Shown: piece after piece, positions 30,481-38,165 of the stretch
Numbering within the stretch: the first letter of the stretch is position 1
Layout of the letters: every line of letters begins with the position of its first letter
Source: Thermovibrio ammonificans HB-1
Lineage (GTDB): Bacteria; Aquificota; Aquificia; Desulfurobacteriales; Desulfurobacteriaceae
Length of the DNA: 64,000 nt
Direction: 5' to 3'
Assembly (NCBI RefSeq): GCF_000185805.1
Contig: NC_014926.1
Location: forward strand, 700,418 to 764,417
Notes under the pieces: model-generated
What the model saw: the letters and a program-made list of their open reading frames with translations, nothing else
The model's database searches: none
Told to the model about the DNA's origin: nothing
Translations under genes and position numbers: made by a program

Positions 30481-31751
30481 TTCCTGTCCTCTGTCTGTTT
30501 TTCAGTTCTCCAGCTACCACCCCAGAAGAGGTAGTTGTAGCGGACTATGAGTCTAAGGTCTCTGTCGAAGTCCTCGTTCTGTCTGAGGTCTATACCGAAC
30601 TCAAGGTTAGAGAAGTCGGTGGTTTGGTAGGTTCCTCTGAGGTAGTAGGCGGTTGCCCACTGCTTCCCGTAGGTAATCTTGCTGTACCTTGCTACGTCTA
30701 CGGTTCCTGTTAAGGTAAACTTGGGACAGATGAACTTTGTGAAGCCGAACTCAAAGCCCCTTAAAATTCCTATCCAGCTGTTCTGGTAAAGCAGTGCACC
30801 GTAGGCTCTGAGACCCTCCTCAAACCAGCGGTCCCTTATGAGACCCACCTTGAGAAGGTGGCCCCTGTCTTTTCCGTTCCTTTGAAGGTCGGTTATTGAG
30901 TAGTTTCCGAAGAGCTGCCAAGTTCTGTTAAGCTGGTAGTAGGCGCTCTGTGTAAACCTCAGCTCCCTGCCTTGGGGAGAGAAGAGGTGGAATATAGTGT
31001 TCTCGTAGCGGTTATCGTAGTAGGTGTAGCTGCCGTTGTAGTATTCAAACTCTGAAGTGAGCCTGGTTCTTATAGAGGGGAAGAGGTTGACTCCGAAGTT
31101 TGCGCTCACCCACTTACCGTTGGCAACGTCGTACTCGAACCGGCTGAACTGGGAGATTTTGGGCGTTAGGTATTTAAAGTTACCGACTGCTACCGAGCTC
31201 TTCTGGACGTGCCCTCCGTGCCTGAGGTGCTCAAAACCCAAAAAGAGCCCGTTGTAGTCGAACCTGAATCCCCCGAGGAAGTCGTCTCCGCTGGGGGAGT
31301 TCGGCTCAAAGTAGCGCGGTTTTCCTACGTAGAAAACGTATCTGACCTTACCGGTTTTCCCCTGGTACCTAACGGCGTCTGCTATGTAGGTTTCAAAGCC
31401 TTCAGATATGAACTGACGACCTACGGTTAAAACGTTGTCTTTTCTCTTATCGAAGGGAACTTCCACGTAGAGCTGGTAGATGTCTACGTTCCAGTCGGTT
31501 CCGTAGCCGAGGTCTTTCCAGAGCTTACCGTAGAAGTGCAGCTCGGAGTTTCCCTTAAGGTCTCTAACGTCCAGCTTCAGGTAGTTGTCGAAGGGGATTG
31601 AGTCTCGGTCGTATATGTCCTGTCGGAACTCGATTTGGGTTTTAAGCTCCCCCTCGTACCCCGGGACCTTTATGGCTGCCTGTGTTTGTGTTGCAGAAAG
31701 GAGCCCTATCCCCGAGGCGATAACCGCCAGAGCTGCTCTCTCTATCCCCAC
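30477..31751 (-). CDS. Outer-membrane beta-barrel, first gene of the cytochrome operon
   Basis: The 424-residue exported protein has a signal peptide (MGIERAALAVIASGIGLLSA) and then alternating amphipathic strands rich in Tyr/Phe/Arg/Asp (RYVFYVGKPRYFEP, TYYDNRYENTIFHLF). This is typical of a porin-like barrel of 16 or more strands. It has no CXXCH motif. Being first in the operon and coupled to a heme lipoprotein, it resembles the barrels of porin-cytochrome conduits (MtrB, OmbB, ExtD), although it is much smaller than MtrB. It starts at GTG 31751, the only suitable start before the export signal. Confidence 0.82.
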   Translation of the reverse strand: MGIERAALAVIASGIGLLSATQTQAAIKVPGYEGELKTQIEFRQDIYDRDSIPFDNYLKLDVRDLKGNSELHFYGKLWKDLGYGTDWNVDIYQLYVEVPFDKRKDNVLTVGRQFISEGFETYIADAVRYQGKTGKVRYVFYVGKPRYFEPNSPSGDDFLGGFRFDYNGLFLGFEHLRHGGHVQKSSVAVGNFKYLTPKISQFSRFEYDVANGKWVSANFGVNLFPSIRTRLTSEFEYYNGSYTYYDNRYENTIFHLFSPQGRELRFTQSAYYQLNRTWQLFGNYSITDLQRNGKDRGHLLKVGLIRDRWFEEGLRAYGALLYQNSWIGILRGFEFGFTKFICPKFTLTGTVDVARYSKITYGKQWATAYYLRGTYQTTDFSNLEFGIDLRQNEDFDRDLRLIVRYNYLFWGGSWRTEKQTEDRK

Positions 31752-31784
31752 GTTAATCCCTCTCTGCTGAAGCTGTGTTTTAAA

Positions 31785-31814
31785 ATACTACATAACCGGA
31801 TAATTCGCTGTCAA
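31785..31814 (-). promoter_or_regulatory. Promoter of the porin-cytochrome operon
   Basis: On the minus strand a perfect TTGACA -35 (809-814 of 31800s) is followed by an 18-base spacer and TAGTAT (31785-31790). This predicts a start near 31778, about 27 bases before the GTG of the barrel gene. It is the best promoter match in the window and lies between moeA and the cytochrome operon, so the operon can be expressed independently of the molybdate genes. Confidence 0.65.
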
Positions 31815-31837
31815 GTTTTTAAGAAAATACCTCATTC

Positions 31838-31853
31838 CTAATCTACTGATTAG
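31838..31853. repeat. Inverted repeat CTAATC-tact-GATTAG upstream of the cytochrome promoter
   Basis: A perfect 6-base inverted repeat with a 4-base spacer lies five bases after the moeA stop and about 24 bases upstream of the -35 box. It is AT-rich and has no T-tract on the minus strand, so a strong terminator is unlikely. It may be an operator for an activator or repressor of the cytochrome operon. Confidence 0.4.
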
Positions 31854-31857
31854 CATA

Positions 31858-33063
31858 TCAAGGCCAGCTGAGGGGAAGAACTTCCACCTGCTCACCTGCC
31901 TTGACCTCCCCCCTGTGGGCTTCAACCACCGCGAGTCCGTCGCAGAGGGCCATAGATGTGTAGTTTGCAGTCTGTTGACTGCCTGCGTTCTTTACGGTGA
32001 TTTTACCGTTTTCTTGGTGGATTGTAACTCTTACGAAGTCCACTCGCCCCTCCCGGGAGTGGAGCTTCTCGGCCGCCGTTGCCTTTATGTACCTGTTCTC
32101 TACATCGCTCCTTCCGGCCAGCTTTCTAACTGCCGGTAACAGGAACTCAAGGGCGTTCACTGTGGTTGCGGCCGGGTATCCGGGAAGGCCTATTAAGGTT
32201 TTTCCTTCTTTAACGGCAAAGAGCAAGGGCCTTCCGGGCCTTATGTTCGTGGAATTGAAAAACACTTTGAAGCCGAGTTCCGGAACTGCCCTTTTTACAA
32301 AGTCAAACTTGCCCTTAGAGATGCCGCCTGTGGTCACTACAAGGTCTGCGTTCTCTGCTGCCTCTTCTATCACGGTTTTTAGCTTCTCCGGAGAGTCTTC
32401 AACTGTTCCCATGTACACCGTTTCGACCCCTTCACTCTCCAGTAACCCTTTTAGGAGGTAGTAGTTTGTGTTCCTTGCGGCCCCGGGCTTTGAAGAGTGG
32501 TAAGGTTCAAGTATCTCGTTGCCGGTTGTTATGAGGGCCACCTTGGGTCTCCTGAAGACCTTTACTGTATAGATGCCCACGTGGGCGATGAGGGCCACTT
32601 TCCTGGGTGTTAAGAGCTCTCCCTCTGAGAGGATTTTCTCTCCTTTTTTAGCTTCGCTCCCCCTGTAGTTTATTAGTTGGCCCGGCTTTACCGCTTTTTC
32701 AATCACTACGGAGCTTCCCTTCTGGAGCGTATCTTCCACCCTGACTACTGCATCTGCCCCTTCCGGGACTATGCCGCCGGTCATCACAAATGCGGCCTCT
32801 CCCGGCCCTATGGGGGCTACAGGCTCTTTTCCGGCCTCTACGGTTTCCACTACCTTGAGCTCTGCCGGAAGCTCCCTGCAGGAGCTACTTACAACTGCAA
32901 AGCCGTCTACTGCAGAGAGGTCGGCGTTGGGTAGCTCTTCCGGGGAGAAGAGGTTTTCCCCCAGGACTCTGCCGTAACACTCGTGGAGCGTTTTTACCTC
33001 TTTCCCCACCGGTTTAACGTGAGAGAGTATAAGGCGCAGGGCCTCTTCCCTTGTTACTTTCAT
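31858..33063 (-). CDS. moeA: Molybdopterin molybdenumtransferase MoeA
   Basis: A protein of about 401 residues with the MoeA layout: domain start MKVTREEALRLILSHVKPVG and PNADLSAVDGFAV. The MogA-like site follows (VALITTGNEI, VVTTGGISKGKFDF, LFAVKEGKTLIGLPGYPAA). MoeA inserts molybdate into adenylated molybdopterin. The longer frame begins upstream in the preceding gene. The start at ATG 33063 has a GGAGGAGAG ribosome site and matches the family N-terminus. It follows the MoeA-like gene within the molybdate operon. Confidence 0.9.
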   Translation of the reverse strand: MKVTREEALRLILSHVKPVGKEVKTLHECYGRVLGENLFSPEELPNADLSAVDGFAVVSSSCRELPAELKVVETVEAGKEPVAPIGPGEAAFVMTGGIVPEGADAVVRVEDTLQKGSSVVIEKAVKPGQLINYRGSEAKKGEKILSEGELLTPRKVALIAHVGIYTVKVFRRPKVALITTGNEILEPYHSSKPGAARNTNYYLLKGLLESEGVETVYMGTVEDSPEKLKTVIEEAAENADLVVTTGGISKGKFDFVKRAVPELGFKVFFNSTNIRPGRPLLFAVKEGKTLIGLPGYPAATTVNALEFLLPAVRKLAGRSDVENRYIKATAAEKLHSREGRVDFVRVTIHQENGKITVKNAGSQQTANYTSMALCDGLAVVEAHRGEVKAGEQVEVLPLSWP

Positions 33064-33074
33064 CACTCTCCTCC

Positions 33075-34097
33075 TTAAGGTCTGCCGAAAGGACAGATGG
33101 GGAATACACACACCGGGCAGCTGTGGCATAGGCCTCCGTGGCTTTTTGCGGCAACTTCCCCTTTGGAGATTCTCTCTCCAACCAGGAGCTTCGGTAGCCA
33201 TATGTCAAAGGAGGTTGCCTTGAAGAAGAGGGCTGCAGCAGGAACTGCCACAACCGGTTTCCCCTTTACCCAGCCCATTGTCAGCATATTCCCCGGCTGG
33301 ATTGGATTCCCCCTGATGAAGTTCTCCGCTCCGGCCTCCCTCAGTGCCCTGTAGGTAACGTCGTCGGGGTCTACCGAGGTGCCTCCCGTGAGTATTACTA
33401 TATCGAACTTCTGGGCAAACTCTTCTATCTTCTGCCTTATCCTCTCTTTGTCGTCGGGGAGTATCACCCTCTTAGCCACCTGGCACTTGAAAAATTCAAG
33501 TTTCGGCTTAAGTCTTTCGTAGAACTTGTCCTCTATGCGGCCGCTGTACACCTCGTTACCGGTTATTATGAGGCCTGCCTTTTTCTCTGTAAACGGAATT
33601 ACCTTCATTATTCCGCCTTTTGCGAGCTCTACGGCCTCCTCTACCTCTTTCCTTGGGGCCACAAGCGATATTATCCTGACGGCCGCCACTTTTGTTCCGG
33701 GCTTAACGTACATATCGGAGTGGATTGTGGGACACGAGGGTTCCCCTATGGAGTTGAAGGCTATCAGCTTCTCTACATCTACCTTGAAGAGGCCGAAAAC
33801 CGATGAGTAGATGTTTACCTTGCCCTCTTTCGGCTGGCTGTCCCTGTAGAGGTTTTCCCCCATTAGGGCATCTGCGAGCATTACGGCGGCTTCATCTTCG
33901 TGGATTTCGTCTTCTGAAAGCTCCAGAACGTAGATGTGCTCTTTCCCCAGCTTTTTCAGTTTCTCAACGTCTTCCTCCCTGATTACGTGGCCCTTTTTGA
34001 AGGCCCTGCCCTTAAAGTTCCTCTCAAGGTCCACTTCTGTTATGTCGTGGGCGAGAACGAGTCCCACTGCCTCTTCCACTTTTACCAGTCTCTTCAT
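33075..34097 (-). CDS. MoeA-like molybdopterin-binding protein with a Cys-rich tail
   Basis: The 340-residue protein carries a molybdopterin-binding (MoCF) domain: [19 protein letters not shown] and [20 protein letters not shown]. It differs from MoeA at the N-terminus. The C-terminal tail [15 protein letters not shown] has four cysteines, and it could bind a metal or an iron-sulfur cluster. It overlaps modC by four bases and precedes moeA, so it takes part in cofactor assembly or delivery. The exact step is unknown. Confidence 0.82.
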   Translation of the reverse strand: MKRLVKVEEAVGLVLAHDITEVDLERNFKGRAFKKGHVIREEDVEKLKKLGKEHIYVLELSEDEIHEDEAAVMLADALMGENLYRDSQPKEGKVNIYSSVFGLFKVDVEKLIAFNSIGEPSCPTIHSDMYVKPGTKVAAVRIISLVAPRKEVEEAVELAKGGIMKVIPFTEKKAGLIITGNEVYSGRIEDKFYERLKPKLEFFKCQVAKRVILPDDKERIRQKIEEFAQKFDIVILTGGTSVDPDDVTYRALREAGAENFIRGNPIQPGNMLTMGWVKGKPVVAVPAAALFFKATSFDIWLPKLLVGERISKGEVAAKSHGGLCHSCPVCVFPICPFGRP

Positions 34098-35140
34098 GGT
34101 TCCTCCTTTAAAACCGGTAGCAGTTGTGGTGATAGGTAAAAGGTTGCAACCCTACCGGGCTCCAAGAGCTTATTGGGCAGAAGCGAAGGGGGAAGGTGGA
34201 GCTCAACTTCTCTCCCCTCAAAGAGGGCCGTTACTTGGGTGGTGCCCCTACGGAGCTTCACCTCTTTAACTTTGAGCTCCAGCCTGTTTGTCTCTTGGGC
34301 CGGGTTCAGGGCAACCGAGAAGGGGAGGACCGATACGAGCACCTTTTCTCCCCTCTTGAAGGGTCCCTTCCTGCACTTTATCCTCTTTCCCCCTGCCGTT
34401 TTTACAACCGTTTGGTTGCCGTTGACCTCGCACACGGTTGCTTCTATGAAGCACCGGTGGCCGAGGATTTCCGCCACTCGCTTGCTCCCCGGCGATAGGT
34501 ATATCTCCCTCGGCTCTCCCTGGGCCAGGGTTTTGCCGCCGTCCATGACCACTACTTGGTCTCCCAGCTCGAAGGCCTCGTCTATGTCGTGGGTTACAAG
34601 GAGTGTGGGTAGGGAGAACTCTCTGATTATTCTGAGGATTTCTCTGTGAAGCTCCTCCTTCAGGCCGGCGTGAAGCGCTGAAAACGGCTCATCCAGCAGT
34701 AGGAGTTCTGGTTCTGCTGCAAGAGCCCTTGCAAGGGCAACCCTCTGTTTCTGCCCTCCCGATAGCTGGCTCGGGAGTTTCTCCTTCAGGTGCTCTATCT
34801 GGAGGAGTTTGAGTAGCTCGTTGGCAAGCTCCCGCCTCCTGCAGCCGTAAGTTACGTTTGCCCATACGTTTAAGTGGGGGAATAGGGCAAAGTCTTGAAA
34901 CAGAAAACCCACTCTCCTGTGTTGGGGTTTGAGGTTTATGCCCTCCTCGGAGGAGTAGAAGACTTTTCCGTTAACCTCTATGTGGCCGCTATCTGGCTTC
35001 ACAACTCCCGCAACGCAGTTGAGAGTAAGGCTCTTTCCCGAGCCCGACGGAGCAAAGAGGACAGTCACGAGCCCCTCGGACTTAAAAGAGACGTTAAGGT
35101 TAAACTTCGGAAGGCGTTTCTTTACCCTAACCTCTACCAC
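34094..35140 (-). CDS. modC: Molybdate ABC transporter ATPase ModC
   Basis: The 348-residue ABC ATPase has Walker [12 protein letters not shown], the signature [15 protein letters not shown] and Walker [14 protein letters not shown]-terminal TOBE/MOP-type domain follows (from about residue 240), as in ModC. It powers molybdate/tungstate import. The start is GTG 35140, overlapping modB by seven bases. Confidence 0.9.
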   Translation of the reverse strand: MVEVRVKKRLPKFNLNVSFKSEGLVTVLFAPSGSGKSLTLNCVAGVVKPDSGHIEVNGKVFYSSEEGINLKPQHRRVGFLFQDFALFPHLNVWANVTYGCRRRELANELLKLLQIEHLKEKLPSQLSGGQKQRVALARALAAEPELLLLDEPFSALHAGLKEELHREILRIIREFSLPTLLVTHDIDEAFELGDQVVVMDGGKTLAQGEPREIYLSPGSKRVAEILGHRCFIEATVCEVNGNQTVVKTAGGKRIKCRKGPFKRGEKVLVSVLPFSVALNPAQETNRLELKVKEVKLRRGTTQVTALFEGREVELHLPPSLLPNKLLEPGRVATFYLSPQLLPVLKEEP

Positions 35141-35811
35141 TGCTTGCTCCGGTTCGAGAGTCGGTTGATTGCGTAGATGGTTACGAGGGCTATGGCTGCG
35201 GTAACTGCGGTCAGCAGGTTTGCCCTTTCAAAATCGCCGTTGGATACGGAGCTGTATATCTCGAGTGGAATGGTGTTTGTTTTGAACGGTATGTAGCCGG
35301 CCAACATCAGCGTTGCGCCGAACTCCCCGAGGGCCCTTGCAAAGGATAGAATTACGGCCGCCACTATCCCCCGCTTTGCGAGGGGGAGCACAATCCTGAA
35401 GAAGGTGTTTACCTCTCCCTTTCCCAGCGTGTAGGAGACCGTAAGGAGCCTCTTATCTACGGCCTCTATTGCCGCCCTTGCGCTCTTTACAAATATGGGA
35501 AAGGAGGCCACGGCTGCCGCAACTACCGCCGCGTACCAGGTGAACACTATCCCCTTGTGAAACAGTGTGTAGAGAAGCTCCCCGATTGGTCCTTTCCTGC
35601 CGAGCAGCAGTAGCAGTATGTAGCCGGTTACCGTCGGCGGAAAGACAAGGGGCAGTGTGATGAGGGCATCTACGGCGTTTTTAAAGGGGAAATCCCTTGT
35701 TGCGAGCATGTAGGCCAGGGGGGTTCCTAAGAGCGTAACTATGGCGGTTGACGAGATTGCCACCTTTAAAGAGAGCTTCACCGAAAAGAGGGCCAGGGGG
35801 TCCAGTCCCAC
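35134..35811 (-). CDS. modB: Molybdate ABC transporter permease ModB
   Basis: The 225-residue membrane protein has five to six helices and the EAA-like loop (GKGEVNTFFRIVLPLAKRG, then FARALGEFGATLMLAG). That matches ModB permeases. It starts at GTG 35811, sharing one base with the modA stop. It forms the transmembrane channel of the ModABC importer. Confidence 0.9.
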   Translation of the reverse strand: MGLDPLALFSVKLSLKVAISSTAIVTLLGTPLAYMLATRDFPFKNAVDALITLPLVFPPTVTGYILLLLLGRKGPIGELLYTLFHKGIVFTWYAAVVAAAVASFPIFVKSARAAIEAVDKRLLTVSYTLGKGEVNTFFRIVLPLAKRGIVAAVILSFARALGEFGATLMLAGYIPFKTNTIPLEIYSSVSNGDFERANLLTAVTAAIALVTIYAINRLSNRSKQW

Positions 35812-36524
35812 TACGGCCTCCTGAATCCGAAACGTTCCATCTCTCTCTCTGGGAGGCTATGTAGCGTGTTCAGGAATGCTTCGGCCTCTTTAACGTTCCC
35901 CCCTTTAACGGCGGCCCCGTAAAAGATTGCCGGCGAGTGGCTCTTTTCGGGAAGCACCTTAAGTAGCTTTACGCTCTTTTTGAACTTTAGGTAGTCGGAC
36001 AGGTAGACGATTCCGGCGTCTGCGTTCCCGGTTGCCACCCAAACTGCAACCTGCCTGACGTTTGGGGCAAACACGAGCCTGTTTTTGAGTTCTCCATAGA
36101 GCTTCAAGTTCTTTAAAGCCTCTAACGCGTACCTTCCCACTGGGGCCGATTTATCGCCTACGGCTATGGTTTTGGCCTCTTTTAGGCTCTTGATTTTTGA
36201 GTCCTTCGGAACGATTACAACCAGCTGGGTTTTTGCCACCGGTTCTATCGAGCTTTCTACGAGCAGCCCTTTCTTTTTTAGGTACTCTACCCACCTTTTG
36301 TTGGCCGAAAGGTAAACGTCGGCTGAAGCTCCCTCCTCTATCTGTTTGGCCAACCTTCCGGAAGAGGAGAAGTTGAATACAACTCTTCCCTTAAAGTGGT
36401 TGGCGGCATCTTTTGCGAGGTCCCTCATCCCCATGGCGCAGAACACCCAAACCTCCTTTGCGCCGGCATCAGAGAGCCAGAGGGCAACAAGCAGCAGGCT
36501 CAGCAGTAGCTTCAGCCTTTTCAC
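35811..36524 (-). CDS. modA: Periplasmic molybdate-binding protein ModA
   Basis: This precursor of about 237 residues starts at GTG 36524 behind GGAGGTGGAGC. The signal peptide is VKRLKLLLSLLLVALWLSDA. The mature part shows the ModA pattern: VWVFCAMGMRDLAKD, FNFSSSGRLAKQIEEGASAD, ADVYLSANKRWVEYL. It captures molybdate or tungstate in the periplasm. A longer frame begins at 36710 but runs through the riboswitch and terminator, which argues against it. It is the first gene behind the structured leader. Confidence 0.9.
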   Translation of the reverse strand: MKRLKLLLSLLLVALWLSDAGAKEVWVFCAMGMRDLAKDAANHFKGRVVFNFSSSGRLAKQIEEGASADVYLSANKRWVEYLKKKGLLVESSIEPVAKTQLVVIVPKDSKIKSLKEAKTIAVGDKSAPVGRYALEALKNLKLYGELKNRLVFAPNVRQVAVWVATGNADAGIVYLSDYLKFKKSVKLLKVLPEKSHSPAIFYGAAVKGGNVKEAEAFLNTLHSLPEREMERFGFRRP

Positions 36525-36549
36525 GCTCCACCTCCTTACCCGTAAAATT

Positions 36550-36588
36550 AAAAAAGGGTCAGCCCCGAGCCGGAACTGACCCTTTTTT
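36550..36588 (-). terminator. Intrinsic terminator in the modA leader
   Basis: On the minus strand AAAAAAGGGTCAG pairs perfectly with CTGACCCTTTTTT (13 base pairs including A-U pairs, 13-base loop) and ends in a U-run (UUUUUUAAUUUU). It lies between the riboswitch aptamer and modA, so it can stop transcription before the molybdate operon. Confidence 0.88.
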
Positions 36589-36694
36589 GGCGGGTTCCTT
36601 TCCAAGCCCGGGAGGCACAGCCGTTTCCAGCTGTACCCTATCGGTCTGGCACCGTAGGCTGTAGCCCTTAGGTAACCAGACTCGGAACCCGAGT
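36589..36694 (-). promoter_or_regulatory. Moco-type (molybdenum/tungsten cofactor) riboswitch
   Basis: The minus-strand leader folds into a closed multibranch structure. P1 pairs 36684-36691 with 36591-36598 (CGGGUUCC/GGAACCCG). P2 pairs 36676-36681 with 36644-36649 (GUCUGG/CCAGAC). P3 (36618-36633) ends in a GAAA tetraloop. Inside P2 lie CCUAAG (36667-36672) and UACGG (36652-36656), a near match to the classic 11-nt tetraloop receptor (CCUAAG/UAUGG), so P3 can dock on P2. This, plus the molybdate operon downstream and the terminator, fits the Moco RNA family. Ligand identity (Moco or Tuco) is inferred. Confidence 0.8.
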
Positions 36695-36698
36695 CACG

Positions 36699-36704
36699 AT
36701 TATA
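36699..36704 (-). promoter_or_regulatory. -10 box of the molybdate operon
   Basis: A consensus TATAAT on the minus strand places the transcript start near 36692, exactly at the 5' strand of riboswitch helix P1. The -35 at 17 bases (AGCCAT) is poor. The divergent manC promoter must overlap this short interval. Confidence 0.55.
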
Positions 36705-36755
36705 CAACAACTTGTGTTAGAATGGCTAAAAATAAAAACTCTTCGGAGGGACACC

Positions 36756-38165
36756 TTGAAGGCGATAATCCTTGCAGGGGGTTCGGGAACGAGGCTTTTT
36801 CCACTCTCCCGTAACAACTACCCGAAACAGTTCATAGAGCTTATCTCCGGGAAATCCTTCTTTCAGGACACGGTAGAGCGTTTCCTGACCTTTTTGTCCC
36901 CCCAAGACCTTCTCGTCTCAACGAGGAAAGACTATGCCTTCCTCGTTAAGGACCAGCTTGAGCAGATAGGGGTTGATAACTCCCGGGTTTCGCTGGTTCT
37001 AGAGCCGTCCAGCAGAAATACGGCTCCGGCTATAGCTTTAGCGGTAAGGGCCCTCCTTGAGGAGGGGGCGTCTGCAGACGAGGTGGTTTTTGTTGCTCCG
37101 TCGGACCACTTCATCAGGCCGAAGGAGGCTATAAAAAACCTCTCTGTAGAGGTTGAGGAGGCCGCGAAGGCGGGATACATAGTGACCTTCGGTATAAAGC
37201 CGACCAAGCCCGAAACGGGCTACGGTTACATCCTCCTCGGAGAAAAGGTTAAGGGTAACGTTTACAGGGTGGAGCGCTTTGTAGAAAAACCCAACTTTGA
37301 AAAGGCCCTTGAGTACGTCTCTTCTGGCAACTACTACTGGAACTCCGGTATGTTTGCCTTTACCGTAGAGACCTTTACGTCCGAGCTTAAGAGGTTCGCT
37401 CCTGAAATCTACGAAGTGATTTTCGGGGGTACCTTCCAGGAGGCCCTCGAACGGTTCGATACCCTTCCCGATATCTCCATCGACTACGCCGTTATGGAGA
37501 AGACCGACAGGGCCGCCGTTATTCTGTGTGACTTTGTGTGGTCCGACGTGGGGTGTTGGGATTCAATCTACGACCTGCTTCCAAAGGACTCCAACGGTAA
37601 CGTGAAGGACGATAAAACCTTCCTCCTTGAGACCAAGAACAGCCTGGTTCTCAACAGGGACTTTGAGGGCGATAGGTTAATCGTGACGGTAGGCCTTGAA
37701 GATGTTATGGTTGTCGGGACAAAGGATGTGACCCTTGTGGCCAAGAGGGGTGAGAGTCAAAAAGTTAAAGAGATTGTTAAAGCTTTAAAGGCCGACCCGG
37801 AGTTTGCCCGCTACGCCATGACCCATCCCCTCGTTTACAGGCCGTGGGGCCACTTTATAGAGCTCGGCAGGGGTGAGCGTTACAAGATAAAGAGGATTAC
37901 CGTTAAGCCCGGCGGTAAGCTCAGCTACCAGATGCACTACCACAGGAGCGAGCACTGGATAGTGGTTAAGGGAACTGCTAAGGTCACCATAGGGGACCAG
38001 GAGATGTTCGTCCACGAAAACGAGAGCGTTTTCATACCCAAAACCACTCCCCACAGGCTTGAGAACCCCGGAAAGGTTCCCCTCGAGGTTATAGAGGTTC
38101 AGGTTGGTGAGTACCTGGGAGAAGACGATATCGTAAGGTTCCAGGACGACTACGGAAGGGCTTAA
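36756..38165 (+). CDS. manC: Mannose-1-phosphate guanylyltransferase / mannose-6-phosphate isomerase (AlgA/ManC type)
   Basis: A protein of about 469 residues. The N-terminal nucleotidyltransferase has LAGGSGTRLFPLSRNNYPKQF and FVEKPNFEKALEY. The C-terminal cupin isomerase has PWGHFIEL, HYHRSEHWIVVKGTAKV and NESVFIPKTTPHRLENPG. It is thus the two-domain AlgA type, making GDP-mannose. The start is TTG 36756 with GGAGGG upstream; the longer frame from 36714 has no clear ribosome site. It stands opposite the alg operon and shares TTAA stop bases with algK. GDP-mannose feeds AlgD. Confidence 0.92.
   Translation: MKAIILAGGSGTRLFPLSRNNYPKQFIELISGKSFFQDTVERFLTFLSPQDLLVSTRKDYAFLVKDQLEQIGVDNSRVSLVLEPSSRNTAPAIALAVRALLEEGASADEVVFVAPSDHFIRPKEAIKNLSVEVEEAAKAGYIVTFGIKPTKPETGYGYILLGEKVKGNVYRVERFVEKPNFEKALEYVSSGNYYWNSGMFAFTVETFTSELKRFAPEIYEVIFGGTFQEALERFDTLPDISIDYAVMEKTDRAAVILCDFVWSDVGCWDSIYDLLPKDSNGNVKDDKTFLLETKNSLVLNRDFEGDRLIVTVGLEDVMVVGTKDVTLVAKRGESQKVKEIVKALKADPEFARYAMTHPLVYRPWGHFIELGRGERYKIKRITVKPGGKLSYQMHYHRSEHWIVVKGTAKVTIGDQEMFVHENESVFIPKTTPHRLENPGKVPLEVIEVQVGEYLGEDDIVRFQDDYGRA

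Noticed and set aside
22462-31751. Ammonifying nitrite reductase (NrfA) or octaheme hydroxylamine-type enzyme hidden in the cytochrome operon
   Set aside because: No CXXCK motif is present and no protein matches NrfA or Hao length and spacing; an unknown reductase remains possible.
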